Positions 1 through 12,046 of a DNA stretch of 64,000 nucleotides are shown here, in pieces. Every line of letters starts with the position of its first letter. Positions within the stretch are counted from its first letter, which is position 1. The notes beneath the pieces are model-generated. The model ran no database searches and was not told the origin of the DNA. It saw only the letters and a program-made list of their open reading frames with translations. A program made the position numbers and the translations under genes. Where the stretch lies: NCBI GenBank assembly GCA_030544215.1, contig JARZZO010000010.1:54291564-54355563 (forward strand), in the 5' to 3' direction. The stretch is from Zantedeschia hybrid cultivar. Lineage: Eukaryota > Streptophyta > Magnoliopsida > Alismatales > Araceae.

Positions 1-657
1 CATTCTGCGACCTGAAAAGCGTCCAGGAACAGCGACGCGTTTCATACCGCGTCGCCCAACCAAGAAGCCTTTCAGGCCAAATTCTATGCTGTCTACTGCC
101 TGAGATTCTACAAGAAAAATAAGGTTCTGTTTTGAATAGCGTCGACCAACAGCGACGCGATTCAGACAATTTCTTGTTTTTTTTTTTTTTCAATTCTCAG
201 ATTTTCTGATCTGCTTGCTACTACACATTACTTATTAAGCATTAGAGGCCATCCAGGCCACAGGTCATACGCGCTGGGGCTAACACCCCCCTTTCTCTTA
301 GGAACACCTTTCTTGACATCTTCAACTCTCTCTGATTGGATCGGTCCCTCAATCAGACTAGAGTGGTTGGCGTTAAAGACCTCCGTAAGTCCTCAAAATC
401 AAGGTATTCCTCTTTGTTCATCGGGCTAGTTGTACCAATTGAAGTCCTAGTTAGATTTTCATAACGTTGTGAGAGAAAGCCATAGAATATAATAGTGGAA
501 ATTGAACTGAAACTAGGATCCTACCCATTGAGTGAATTTGTGATTAATTGAATCCAAATAACCCAACAAGGAATCTTGAAATAGCGTTAAACATCCACTT
601 GATTGCTTAATCTCTGTGCAACTCGTCTGCAAATCTTTGAAAAAAAATCTAATATCA
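1..657 (+). other. Element A untranslated leader, 3' part
   Basis: This aligns with the leader of B at about 20222-20994. It contains three dyad repeats (13-44, about 42-74, 133-164), a T-rich run near 177-190, and a stem of TCTGATTG (331-338) with CAATCAGA (350-357). No coding signal is visible. The start of the leader, the primer site and the 5' LTR are outside the window. Confidence 0.75.
13..164. repeat. Dyad repeats in leader of A (3 copies)
   Basis: Copies lie at 13-44 (TGAAAAGCGTC, 10 nt, GACGCGTTTCA), about 42-74 (degenerate right arm GAAGCCTTTCA) and 133-164 (TGAATAGCGTC, 10 nt, GACGCGATTCA). The first and third pair at 10 of 11 arm positions. They match the copies in the leader of B. 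Confidence 0.8.
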
Positions 658-3094
658 TGCTACTTCGATCAGGTAGGGATTTGAGTATGGCTCCAGATGT
701 CCTAGTCAACTACGAGGGAGATGCTAATGCCCCTCTTGAGTCTGATTACCACTTTGAAAGTGGGGGAGATGCTGATGCCCCCCGTAATCTCCACTCTTGT
801 TAAGTTCGATATGAGGGAAATCACCAAACCCCTCTTCCTTGTGCTCATGATCAATATTCTGATCTTCCTCCGCAGGTGCATGCGGTTTCTAATCCTATTT
901 TCGAGGGGGGCATGAACCCGAATGATCCCTCATGCTCCGATCCCTCGGATCTAGTGAATGCTTCGAGAGTTCTTGCCTCCCGTTTGGATTATCGACAGTT
1001 CGAGGCAATCCAGTCTATTTTGAAGGGGAAGACGCCCATGCAGTCTACCGAGCCGAATCCTGCGGCTCCCCCTATTATTCCTCAACCACCTCCCCATCAT
1101 GCTTCATTCATTCACCAGGCCATGGAAGGCCATCAAGTCTCAACCTCTCGGCCAGCTGGGCCACAACTTTCTTCCTCGAGGCAACCAGTCAGGCCGTTGA
1201 CGTCTACTTACCAAAATGCCATCGGGCATGGCGGAAGCTCTGTCGGACCTCAGCTCTATTGTCCCCCATGCCCTACATACTATAGGCAACAAGCCTATCA
1301 TGTACCTCAACCTCCCCCTCCTCCGCAGGTTGATCCAACGACACAAGCTCTGCTTACAAAGATGGAGCGTATGGATGAACAGTTCAACAACCTTCAGAAA
1401 ATGATGGGAGTTAAAGTCGCACCTGAGATTAACCTGCCAAGTCTGCCTGTGTTCTATTTGCCATCCTCCGAAATGCCGGTGTACCGAAAATACAACGATA
1501 TTGGTAACCCCTTTACTCATTTGAAGGAGTTTATGTATGAGTCATCTTTCTGGCAGAACGACAAGAGGTCGTTAGCATTTTTGTTCAGGAAGTCATTGGA
1601 GGGACCAGCCTTCGAGTGGTTCTTTTCTTTAGAACCTGCTGAAGTAGAGGACTATGGTATCGTGTCACGAAAATTCATTCAATGATACCAAGGTAGAGTT
1701 GCCCCCTCTCTGTCCATTACTGATTTGATAGCAGAAAAAATGAAGCCCGACGAGGAATTCGTCAGTTTTGCTGATAGATGGAGGGGCATGGCAGAAAAAG
1801 TGAAAGATCATCTGTCTGAGTCAGAGCAAGTAAAGATGTTACTTTCCAATGTTACACCTCAGTTTAAACTAGTCCTCGCCCTGAACAACTTGACCAGCAT
1901 GACAGAGCTCTATGAAAGAGCACGGTATTGCCAAAATGCTTTCAAGGATGCTACGTTCTCTAGTGTCTTTGATCCCTATCGACCTAGCAGGCCTCCACCT
2001 CGGAAGCTTGCCGTGCCAAATTCTCCTAGCACAGGTCCAACCACTGAGGGCACGCTCTCCCATGAGCAGGTTAGTAGCATGAACAACAATCAGCTCCAAT
2101 TTGTGAGGAATCAGCAACCACAGTACCAGCGGCTGCAGCAGCCAAACCAGTAGGGTTACAGACAACAGCAGCCGAACCCACAGTATCAGCAGTTTCAGTA
2201 CTAGCGGCCTCAGCAGCCAAACCAACAACCACAACAGCAGCCACAGCAGCAGCCACAACGGCAATTACAGTATCAGCCCCCACAACAGCAGCAGTACCAG
2301 CCGCACGCACCGCCGGCGTGCTATAATGTACCTCCTCCTGCTGATTATAATCAGCAGAGAAAGCCTCCAGGCCCGAAAAGGGTAAAATATCCAGTCCTTC
2401 CAGAATCCTTATCAGATATATTCAGTGCTTTAATGGCAGCCAATGCTTTGGTTCTGCCAAAAGAAAAAACAGTTTGGCCCCAAAATGTCGACACTTCTAG
2501 GTATTGTTATTTCCACCGACAACCTGGACACACCATAGATACTTGCTTACAATTTCGAGATTATATTCATGATCTCAACGAGCAGGGAGGCATTGATTAG
2601 GAAGAAATGAAGAAGTATATATCCGCTTTGAAGGCGAGAAGACCACAACAACAACAGCAACAGCAACAACAACCAAGAGCGCCGGCACAGGCAACGGCGC
2701 CTCCAAACATGGGTATAGTGCAAAACCCACTTCCGGAACACCAGAACCAGAATCAAGTTGCCCCTATTTTGACAAATAGCCCGTCTGAGGCTAATCGAGG
2801 GCAATAGTGGAAGATAGATGACTCTTCCTCTATTTATTCAACATGCCACACTCCGAGCACCGCAGAACAACCATTACGCTGCACCCTTCATATACCTAGA
2901 CCACAACCTGTTACCATGACACCTATACCAACACCCGTATATCACTCACCTACACCCATTAACCCATCACCACCGCCCACTTTCCTCAAACCCATTATCC
3001 CCTACGCCACCACGCCGCCATCAAACAACCCCCCGCAAGCTAATTACGCACCTCTCATGCCATCCAAACCACTGCTCCGCGTACCATTCCCTAC
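658..3094 (+). pseudogene. gag: Element A gag, interrupted and 3'-truncated
   Basis: This is the capsid/nucleocapsid polyprotein of element A. It starts at ATG 658 (MLLRSGRDLSM), the same start as the intact gag of B. Open pieces at 658-803, 876-1685 and 1725-2153 follow the B protein, including the retrotransposon-gag core and a Pro/Gln-rich tail. A frameshift lies near 803-875. Stops include TGA at 1683-1685 where B has CGA, TAG at 2151-2153 where B has CAG, and TAG near 2598 where B has TGG. The reading matches B up to the LLRVPFPT segment, where X1 interrupts it at 3095. About 570 bp of the gag 3' end is missing across the X1 insertion. No functional product is possible. Confidence 0.88.
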
Positions 3095-4682
3095 TGTTGG
3101 GATCCGGGCAGGACGCGAAGAACGCAGCGGAAACGAAGAACAAAATTTAATCCCACCCGATACCTCTGATCTGATTCGGAACGAAAAACGCAAACCGATA
3201 AACCGGGTTGGAATCTGATTACCGTGCGCGGATTCGAATCCGCTTCCGTTTCGGTTCCGTCGAGGCGTTGCCGCGAGCCGCACAAGCGTCCGGCCTCCAG
3301 CGGTATCCACGCGATCCTCCGCGGTGGTTCGTCCTCGATCTCTCGTCCGTATCAGCTCGCTCGCTGAAGATCCGTCACCGCAACGATTGCTGAAATCCCG
3401 CCGACAGGAATTCTAGACTTTCGGGAATCACACGCGGCGGAAACAGAAACTGTCTCGGCGCCTCGAACAGGACGCCCAGATGAGGAGAGAGAAAGGGAGG
3501 GATGACGGCCAGCAAGGGAAATCCTGGAGCTTGGCCCAGGGTTTCTCAACAGCGCGTATATATATATTAAGTCGGCGCGACTTTTCACAAAAGTCCCCGA
3601 ATTAATATAAATCCCACTTATGTACCACCGACTGAGAATCTTATTGCGTGTGACCCTCTAGGCCCATTTACCAGTCCGGTTTTCAGCCCGTTAAGTCCAA
3701 TAACTAGTTATTGACTTATTGTAATTAATTAATATCTAGATATTAACTAATTACTTAACCGAATCATCATCGCATGTAAATTCGGTCGGACTTCCGATCA
3801 AGTTGGGTGCCAAACAACACCGCATGATCCCGGAAGGTAATGGGATTCAGCAACCCACTCATGGAACCTGTCCGTCCACAGTTACCACGTGGCTATAATC
3901 CTTCGTTCGTACAATGATCTCGAGTTAACCTAGAGTATGGTCAACTGTCAAACCCTAGATGGTCAACTCACTTAAATCAGACTCCACTGTACAATATCCG
4001 AAAACCTATTTTCTGATATTGTTTCTGCTCTGGCCAGAGACTCAGGCGGATCTATTCTAGAGCATTCTCACTCCAGTTACCTAAGAGCGAACGATCCTTT
4101 ATTGAACACACAATCACCTTCGAAGGTCTTCCGCTGGACCAGATCCTTGACTATTAGAGATCCCGTGGATAGGGATTCGTAGGTCAAGGTCAAAGTCCAG
4201 AAGTCCACCGACAAGGTGTCTTTGGTGTCTCAAGTCCAAAGATCAACCACGCCACTGTGACGATGAATCAAGCCGATTGACAGTTAGGTAAATTACCATT
4301 CAGCGATTCATGTCGGATCAGTTCAGTGAACTCATTCTCCAATGAGCACCTACAGGTTTACCATTGTGTCTCCACACTAGTAACTAACGAGATCAGTCAC
4401 CCTCATCATATGAGCTAGAATAACATGTACTAGTCTAACCGGATGTTTGATGTCCTTCTCAAACATTCTACGACTAGGAACAATTGAGAATATGTGTTTA
4501 TAAGTCATCAGTCTCATTATTATGATCTCATCATAATCTGATGACTATTGCACATATTCATGGACTTCATTATGCGCAATTACAAATATGCCAATCTACA
4601 TAATGAATTTAGTGCCATTTATTAGTGAACCAGATTGAAATATGTGCCTTATGATTAACTTAGAGGACACCTATATCCATCA
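3095..4682 (-). repeat. X1 3' LTR (complete, 1588 bp)
   Basis: Read on the minus strand it starts TGATGGATATAGG right after the polypurine tract and ends in CCCAACA. It matches 10790-12046 over its inner 1256 bp and the X3 LTR at 48013-49309. The complete end at 4682 is defined by the tract; the other end by comparison with the LTR/primer-site junction at 10790. Confidence 0.85.
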
Positions 4683-4693
4683 ATCTCCCACTT
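4683..4693 (-). other. X1 polypurine tract
   Basis: Minus-strand AAGTGGGAGAT lies immediately before the 3' LTR start. This is the usual plus-strand priming tract of copia-type elements. It fixes the LTR boundary. Confidence 0.75.
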
Positions 4694-7230
4694 GGACTCA
4701 AGCCAATCACCTTCGCATTTGATCTCCATCAAATCTAGGTGATGCTCACAAAAGTCTGTGACTAAGACTTGGTCAGGGATCTACTAAATTATCTACAGAT
4801 GGAATATTTTCTATTACGTTATTTCCTCTTTATCCTTTGTCTCTGAACCTGTGAAAGAACCTCAGAATGTTCTGCAACTTCTGAAGAGACCATGGCTCGA
4901 TCACATAATTTATTGCTCCCACTGTTGTCCTACAACGATAGGATAGTATCAGAGACCTTTTAGAACTACATCTAGTTCAGGGATGAACCTTTTCATCCAT
5001 AATGTTCCAATAACAGTATCACTTGTCTATGTCGTCATCTTAATATCGAGTTTTGGATTAGAACCATTCCAATCCATTCCTTTCTACTAGAAGGTTGAAT
5101 CCATTATTTGACTTGAAATTTGAATCAGTGTGACCTCATAGTTTCAAATCATCCTCTCCATATACGTGAATGCACCCTTAGCACTTCTCAAACGCTTAAT
5201 GATGCATTTCACTCATGTATCCTTTAAGGAACCTTTTCTTTAAAAGAATAAATTCCATATCTCAACAATTGAGATTTGTTATGAAATTTATGCCAAACAT
5301 CTTGACATCCAGGTCAATATAATATCCCCACCAATCTATCTTAATAGATTCGTATTTCCAATATGTGGGATATTATAACTAAATCCATTATGGAGGAAAA
5401 AACATGGTTAACAATACTTTCACTAATAGTAACATCCTGAAGTCATTCTTAATGACTTTGATGTTATTATCATAAAGCATTACTAAAGCGACCGTACTCC
5501 CACTGTCCTTTCTGAACACACACAATCCGTGATCATTCTTAATGATCACATAATATTTGACCATTAAGTCAAAACTTTTATTACAACTTAAGAAGCTTCA
5601 GTTTGATTCAAAATAATTTTGAAATCATAACTTGCTTCCTGGATATTCTAAAAGCTTTAAAGGTGTATCATATATAACTTTACCTCAATCATATTGAGTG
5701 GACGCTTTTAATATCCAACTGTCATCATCTCATGATAGGCAGTATTGACAAGTAGAATTCTAATAAACTTATCAATTTCAAAGTTGTAATAACAGAGAGC
5801 ATCATTATCATAGATTTTAGATTATAATCTACTTTGAGCTTCTCTCATCTTGCTAAATTAGATATGTCAAACATATCATTCTAGTCACTGAGAGAATCTC
5901 AAAAAAATTTACGAAGTTCTCTGATGTGTGTCATGAGTGGTTCCAAACAACTAAAGATTATCTAATAATCTTATGTTAACTTGTGAATCTAGAACATCTT
6001 CTAGTTTTATCAGCTCCCACTGTCTTCTTTGATGACATATTCCTCTTCACATAAGACAGCTTTCAGGACGACAGTTATTTCATTATCGTCTGGCCAATAA
6101 TTGTAATGTTCAAACTCTTTGGACATTCACAAATTCACACCACGGTAATACCTGACTTTTAAAAATAGGTTTGTTCATAATTCACATCTCATATGAATTA
6201 TTTGGTTTCCACATGTTATATGGACGCACACTGACTTATTTGGAACCATCTTTAAAGTATGGTCATCTAATGTTCATACTCATGTTCAAAAGGACAAGAA
6301 TTAGGCAAATCTTATTATGTATTGCACCATATCTTAATAAGGTGCAATTCATCATTCTATCATATTGCTATGATACACAATGAGGATTAATCGAGTGAGG
6401 ATACAATTATCCTCTTAAAGATTTATGTGAATCATATACTAAAATATCAGTTTCTTTGATCAAATCAAAAATTCTAATACTTCATATTGATCTTATACCT
6501 TAATCTCCCAGATACATTCGTTTTGTACTTCAGTAAATACATACAGTCGAATCATTCTAAGAGTACACTAATAAGGTAAGTCAATAAGAGTGATTATCTT
6601 TGGCCTTTGATATGTTTACATCAATATGTATCAGCACCAATAATTTCTTACTGTACAACCCTGTGTACAATACCATAGATAATCAGGATTCACACAGTTC
6701 ATTTCTATAGGAGACTTGTGTATATTCATCACATGAAATATCACATTAAGAATCTATAGTGTATTGACTGATTCGAACAACTATTATTCTTTTCAATCAA
6801 TGTTATTCTTGATTTCTTATGCAACTAAATAACAATTATTTAGTTTCATATTAGACTCCTATAGATATACAAAGATTTACTGTCAGACAGCAACCTATGA
6901 ATATCATGAACAATAGTTGAGTCTAACTCAACACTTACATTTTCTCGATTTCTTTTACTTGTCTAAGTCTGCACACTATCGCAGTTCTGAGAATCATTTC
7001 CAATATCTCATATTGGATATGCTAATTCTCCAATAGACATGCAAAAGTTGATAATAAGATTATATGAGACTTCTTTCAAGTTTCATATTCATTTTGCCTT
7101 TACCAGTATCCTTATATTGGTTGCAGTGGGAGAACTGCTACTTCTCTATCTCAGCTGACTTTCCTTTATCCTTTTTCAGGTGTGGGTTCGATCATTTAAA
7201 ATCTTACCACTAGTCTTTTTCAAAGACATA

Positions 7231-7370
7231 TCATGAATATCTCTTCATCTTGGTCTATCCAAATAAGAGATTTCATGACAATCATTGCCTTTCAATGAGG
7301 CATACCATGAGTACCTCTTCACCTTGGTCTATCCAAATAAGAGGATTCATGATATCTGATTAGGATAGTG
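7231..7370. repeat. Imperfect tandem duplication inside X1
   Basis: Two adjacent units of about 75 bp share TTGGTCTATCCAAATAAGAG framed by near-identical CATGA flanks (about 7231 and about 7308). The outer flanks of each unit are also inverted (CATGA...TCATG), so each unit can fold. Confidence 0.6.
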
Positions 7371-7639
7371 ACTTTCACTCACCCCTAAAGACATTCTTTA
7401 GAGTTTTCTTATCAGTCTAAATATGAGGAGTATTGGCATCCAATATGCCAAAATTCTCGAATAGACGACATTTTAGTGAATCGAAGGAAACAACGTGATT
7501 TAAGCAGATAGTTCTGATAATTCAATTATGGTCTTTTATCTTGAATTATTTCCCACTATTTTTCGACGGACTGTATAACCTTCAGGTATACAGAACGGAA
7601 GACTCCGACGGTCTTCTAGTGAGGATCAGAATCTCCAAG

Positions 7640-7960
7640 AATCACAGTATGACATCGGGTAAACACATAGTATCATACCATTATCTTAGAGCAACCATCT
7701 CATGGTAATTGCAACTCCTTGCAATATCCGATCTTATTTCGGCTCCCAGGTCTTTAATGGTCCCGGGTAAACACAGTAGAACATTATACCTAGTCTAAGC
7801 TTTACCATCAATACGTGACAAAGTAGAGTAAGAGTGCAACTCCCGGGTAAACGCGAGGATAGCTACACCGTTCCTCTATTTCAATCTCAAGGCATCATAA
7901 TGCCATAGTTAATAGTCCTTTCATCATATGGTGGCAGATCTCGGGTAAACACGTAGAAAC
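7640..7960. repeat. Four-fold spaced motif CGGGTAAACRC in X1
   Basis: CGGGTAAACAC or CGGGTAAACGC recurs near 7656, 7764, 7845 and 7939, spaced about 80-110 bp. The intervening sequence is only weakly similar. It does not resemble a known LTR-element signal. Confidence 0.55.
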
Positions 7961-8819
7961 TGTCATCACTGAATCAAGTTCTAAGAACTATATTGATGGA
8001 GAGTCACACGGTACATTCTCAATGACTCGCGCTCCGGCTTAGACTTTATGTTGAAGGTTTTGTTTACATTAAGTTGGTCTCATCCTAGGTTATAGTTTAT
8101 AAATATATCGAATATATATATTTAACTATACCTAGATATTAGCAATCGATTCATAATCAATAACTAAACAGCATGCATCAACCATACATGTTCATTATGC
8201 GGTCATGGACAGCACGGTGATTAACTGGAGCCAAACAATTAATCACCAAAACTATATAACATTTATATAATCTAAACATGCAAACACATAGCCACTGGTG
8301 ATCTCATCTCCTGTCGCCTTCCTGGTTGCATTTGTAGATCATCCTCGCCTCTCCTCGGTCGGCGCGATCAATTACAAATATTATTAATTTTGAAACGATT
8401 TCAAATACAAATAAATTGTAAGAGAAAGTCTTATGGCCGAGTACAATAATGGAGGGAGATAGAATTACAATGGAATGGGAGAGAGAGGGAGGCACACAAG
8501 CCTCATTAATTAACATTTAATTAATGAACATCACATTCCATAATAATCCATAAAATCACACACCATCACATGATATGAAATTTAACTAAGTGTATGTCCA
8601 TGACCACCACAACTTTTAACCATCCACACATGATAAAGCACATCACATGAAGGCTAAAATTTTGAAATTATAATAATTTTGGCTTTCTTAAAACCTGGGT
8701 ACCAATCAAAATTGGATAATTTGAATTTTTCGAAAATATCATTTTCTAACATGCAATAAATCTAATTTAAAGCATTAAACACATCAACATGCGCACGCAA
8801 AACTAAAATTAAAATTCTA

Positions 8820-9890
8820 AAATATTCCATGCATAATTTAGAACAATTCTAAATTAATTAATCTAACACTTAGATTAATAATAAATCACATTAATAACAA
8901 TTATTAATGCGAAACAATCTAACATTTAGATAGAATTAAAAATTCATAAATAACATTTATAAAAGAATTTTCAACTCAAATTATTAATCCCTTAACAACA
9001 CCTTGATAATAAACCCCTTTATTTAAATCATATTTCTCAATAACAATTATTAAGAAATAATAATTAGAACATTTCTAATTAATATAGTCTAACAGTTTAG
9101 ACTTAATATAATCTCTTAATAACTTTTATTAAAAGATCAATTTCAAATAGATTAGATCAATAAAACAATAATTAAGAGATACATGAGTAAACTAATTAAT
9201 CATCTTAATAACTATTATTAAGACTTAATTAGTCCTTAATAACATTTATTAAGGTTTATTACTCAATAACTAATTACCTTAATTATAACAATTATAATTA
9301 GTTAATTAATCACTTATAAACCATTATTAAGTGTCCCTCAATCATTAAAACAATTTCCTAACAACAATTGCTAAGAAACTATTAATGTCTTATTAGTTAA
9401 TAAAAATAAAATTAACAACATTTGTTAATTAATTTTAAAACCATGACAATGATCTAATCTCTTAAATAATTTAACAACATTTGTTAATTAATATTAAAAA
9501 GATCATATTAATTATCAATAACAACAATTGTTAATAATTAATTAAGATCCCATATAATATAAATAACAACTTTGTTAATTATAAAGTAAGATCACATCTT
9601 AACACATAAACCCCCTATATCATTCAGATCAAATATATTAAATTAACAACAATTGTTAATTAAATTAAGATCATATCTTAAATAACCTTCTAATTACTTA
9701 ATTAAGAAGATTCAACAACAATGGTTAATAAACTAAGATCATATCTTAATAATTAACCACATTAAAAGATCACATCTTCTATATAAATCCCCTTTATTAC
9801 TAAATTAATAGTAATTGCAATTAAAGATCAAATCTTAAATTGTAAACCCATATTTTAAGATCATATCTTAAAATTTTAATCCTTTATTAA
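8820..9890. repeat. AT-rich array of short palindromic units in X1
   Basis: Over about 1 kb the phrases AACAACAATTGTTAATTAA, AAGATCATATCTTA and AACATTTATTAA recur irregularly at about 30-60 bp spacing. Many units are self-complementary. The composition is almost entirely A/T, in contrast to the GC-rich block beside it. Confidence 0.65.
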
Positions 9891-9989
9891 CTGGAAAAAA
9901 TAAGCTTAAAACAATTTTAAACTATTTATTTTTAATTTCCAGTTAAAAAGGGGTGGGATTTATCTTTAAACAAGGGGTTAAAAGGGTTA

Positions 9990-10400
9990 ATGGGGCTTAA
10001 TGGGCTGGGTATAAAGGGGGTTAAGTCCATTTGGTCAGCAACCTGGGCTCGGGCCTGGCCAAGCCAGGTCCAGGTCCCTGGCTCGAGCCAGGTGGGCCAC
10101 TGGCTCGGGCCTGGGCTCGGCCAGTCCTGGACCAGGGCGCGCCTGGCCGAGCCCGGCCATGGCCCGGTCGGGCCGCTCGAGACCGGCCGGCCCACCAGCG
10201 CACAAGGGCGCTCGACCGGCTAGGTTTTTCTGCAACTCCAGGCTGCCGGCAGCCCGAACCACCCCCTTTTTCAGGCTCTTCTCCGGCGCCGTTCAGGTGA
10301 TGGCCGGCCGGAAGTTCAAGAGGATGCATCCCTCTACCTCCCCCGACACCGGCGATGGCCGGCCGGCGACCCCCTCGCCGCCGGTATCCCTTCAAAAGGG
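9990..10400. repeat. GC-rich low-complexity block in X1
   Basis: A very GC-rich stretch built of variants of CTCGGGCCTGG and its complement lies in surroundings that are mostly A/T. Long overlapping ORFs on both strands (for example 10021-10449 minus) come from base composition and repetition, not from a recognisable protein. In element orientation it lies about 0.4-0.8 kb downstream of the primer site. Confidence 0.6.
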
Positions 10401-10774
10401 GCGGTTTAACATTGTAAAAACCGTGGCCTTCATCCTCTTCTATTTCCAACTCTTGGAATAGATGGATTCAAAGGGTTCTCCACCGCCGGTTGCCATCCAA
10501 AACAGGGTTCTCCATCGCCGGTCGTACCAGCAAACCAAAATATGATGGCCAATAATCATAGAACCCTTCTACAAATCCTCCAATATCCGGTTATTCTCCC
10601 CACGAAGAACAATACGAAAAAAACCCAAAAATTTACAGATTTCTTCACAGAAAAATTCCAGATCTAAGCATCTTCATCCCATGAACAAACTCCGCGAGAA
10701 GAACATAAATAAAGCATGGAATTAATTCTTAGAATATTAATTTTAGCCGTTCCGGAGCGGATCAGAGCGGAACC

Positions 10775-10788
10775 TGGCTCTGATACCA
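10775..10788 (-). other. X1 primer binding site, tRNA-Met type
   Basis: Minus-strand TGGTATCAGAGCCA, one base from the LTR end at 10790. It is the standard complement of the 3' end of plant initiator tRNA-Met. The same site, with one change, follows the X3 LTR at 49311-49324. Confidence 0.9.
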
Positions 10789-10789
10789 C

Positions 10790-12046
10790 TGTTGGGATCC
10801 GGGCGGGACGCGAAGAACGCAGCGGAAACGAAGAACAAAATTTAATCCCGCCCAATACCTTCTGATCCGATTCGGAACGAAAAACGCAAACTGATAAACT
10901 GGGTTGGAATCTGATTACTGTGTGCGGATTCAAATCCGCTTCCGTTTCGGTTCCGTCGAGGCGATGCCGCGAGCCGCACAAGCGTCCGGCCTCCAGCGGT
11001 ATCCACGCAATCCTCCGCGGTGGTTCGTCCTCGATCCCTCGTCCGTATCAGCTCGCTCACTGAAGATCCGTCGCCGCAACGATTGCTGAAATCCCGCCGA
11101 CGGGAATTCCCGACTTTCGGGAATCACACGCGGCGGAAACGGAAACTATCTCGGCGCCTCGAACAGGACGCCCAGATGAGGAGAGAGAAAGGGAGGGATG
11201 AGGGCCAGCAAGGGAAATCCTGGAGCTTGGCCCAGGGTTTCTCAACAACGCGTATATATATATTAAGTCGACGCGACTTTTCACAAAAGTCCCCGAGTTA
11301 ATATAAATCCAACTTATGTACCACCGACTGAGAATCTTATTGCGTGTGACCCTTTAGGCCCATTTACCAGTCCGATTTTCAGCCCGTTAAGTCCAATAAC
11401 TAGTTATTGACTTATTTTAATTAATTAATATCTAGATATTAACTAATTACTTAACCGAATCATCATCGCATGTAAATTCGGTCGGACTTCCGATCAAGTT
11501 GGGTGCTAAGCAACACCGCATGATCCCGGAAGGTAATGGGGTTCATCAACCCACTCATGGAACCTGTCCGTCTACAGTTACCACGTGGCTATAATCCTTC
11601 GTTCGTACAATGATCTCGAGTTAACCTAGAGTATGGTCAACTGTCAAACCCTAGATGGTCAACTCACTTAAATCAGACTCCGCTGTACAATATCCGAAAA
11701 CCTATTTTCTGATATTGTTTCTGTTCTGGCCAGAGACTCCTGCGGATCTATTCTAGAGCATTCTCTCTCCAGTTACCTGAGAGTGAACGATCCTTTATTG
11801 AACATACAATCACCTTCGAAGGTCTTCCGCTGGACCCGATCCTTGACTATTAGAGATCCCGTGGATAGGGATTCGTAGGTCAAGGTCAAAGTCCAGAAGT
11901 CCACCGACAAGGTGTCTTTGGTGTCTCAAGTCTAAGGATCAACCACGCCACTGTGACGATGAATCAAGCCGATTGACAGTTAGGTAAATTACCATTCGGC
12001 GATTCATGTCGGATCAGTTCAGTGAACTCATTCTCCAATGAGCACC
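10790..12046 (-). repeat. X1 5' LTR, outer 332 bp deleted
   Basis: It matches 3095-4350 throughout and then stops at AGCACC, where sequence of element A resumes. The missing part corresponds to 4351-4682, the U3 start, so the element has lost its promoter-proximal end. Confidence 0.88.

Larger units (their letters stand above)
4694..10774 (-). other. X1 internal region, non-coding
   Basis: About 6 kb with no ORF above background and no recognisable gag or pol motif. Going from right to left it holds a GC-rich block (about 9990-10400), a long AT-rich array (about 8820-9890) and two short repeat groups (7231-7370 and 7640-7960). The rest (4694-7230) shows nothing recognisable. It could be extremely decayed copia sequence, but nothing supports that directly. 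Confidence 0.6.
3095..12046 (-). mobile_element. X1: non-autonomous LTR retrotransposon (LARD-like), minus strand
   Basis: Two long direct repeats (3095-4682 and 10790-12046) flank about 6.1 kb without any convincing protein ORF. On the minus strand the order is 5' LTR (10790-12046, truncated at its outer end), primer site complementary to initiator tRNA-Met (10775-10788), internal region, polypurine tract (4683-4693) and 3' LTR. The LTR has TG...CA ends. The primer site and tract resemble those of Ty1/copia elements, but with no coding domain the superfamily is inferred. LTR divergence is about 3 percent (about 40 differences), mostly transitions. It sits inside gag of A, so it is younger than A. 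Confidence 0.85.

Noticed and set aside
13..164. Interpreting each dyad as an inserted mini-transposon
   Set aside because: No direct target duplications flank the copies; the flanks are inverted rather than direct matches.
10021..10449. Long overlapping ORFs on both strands in the GC-rich block
   Set aside because: They come from G/C-rich low-complexity repetition; the translations are Gly/Pro/Ala/Arg-rich without domains and lie in a non-coding element interior.
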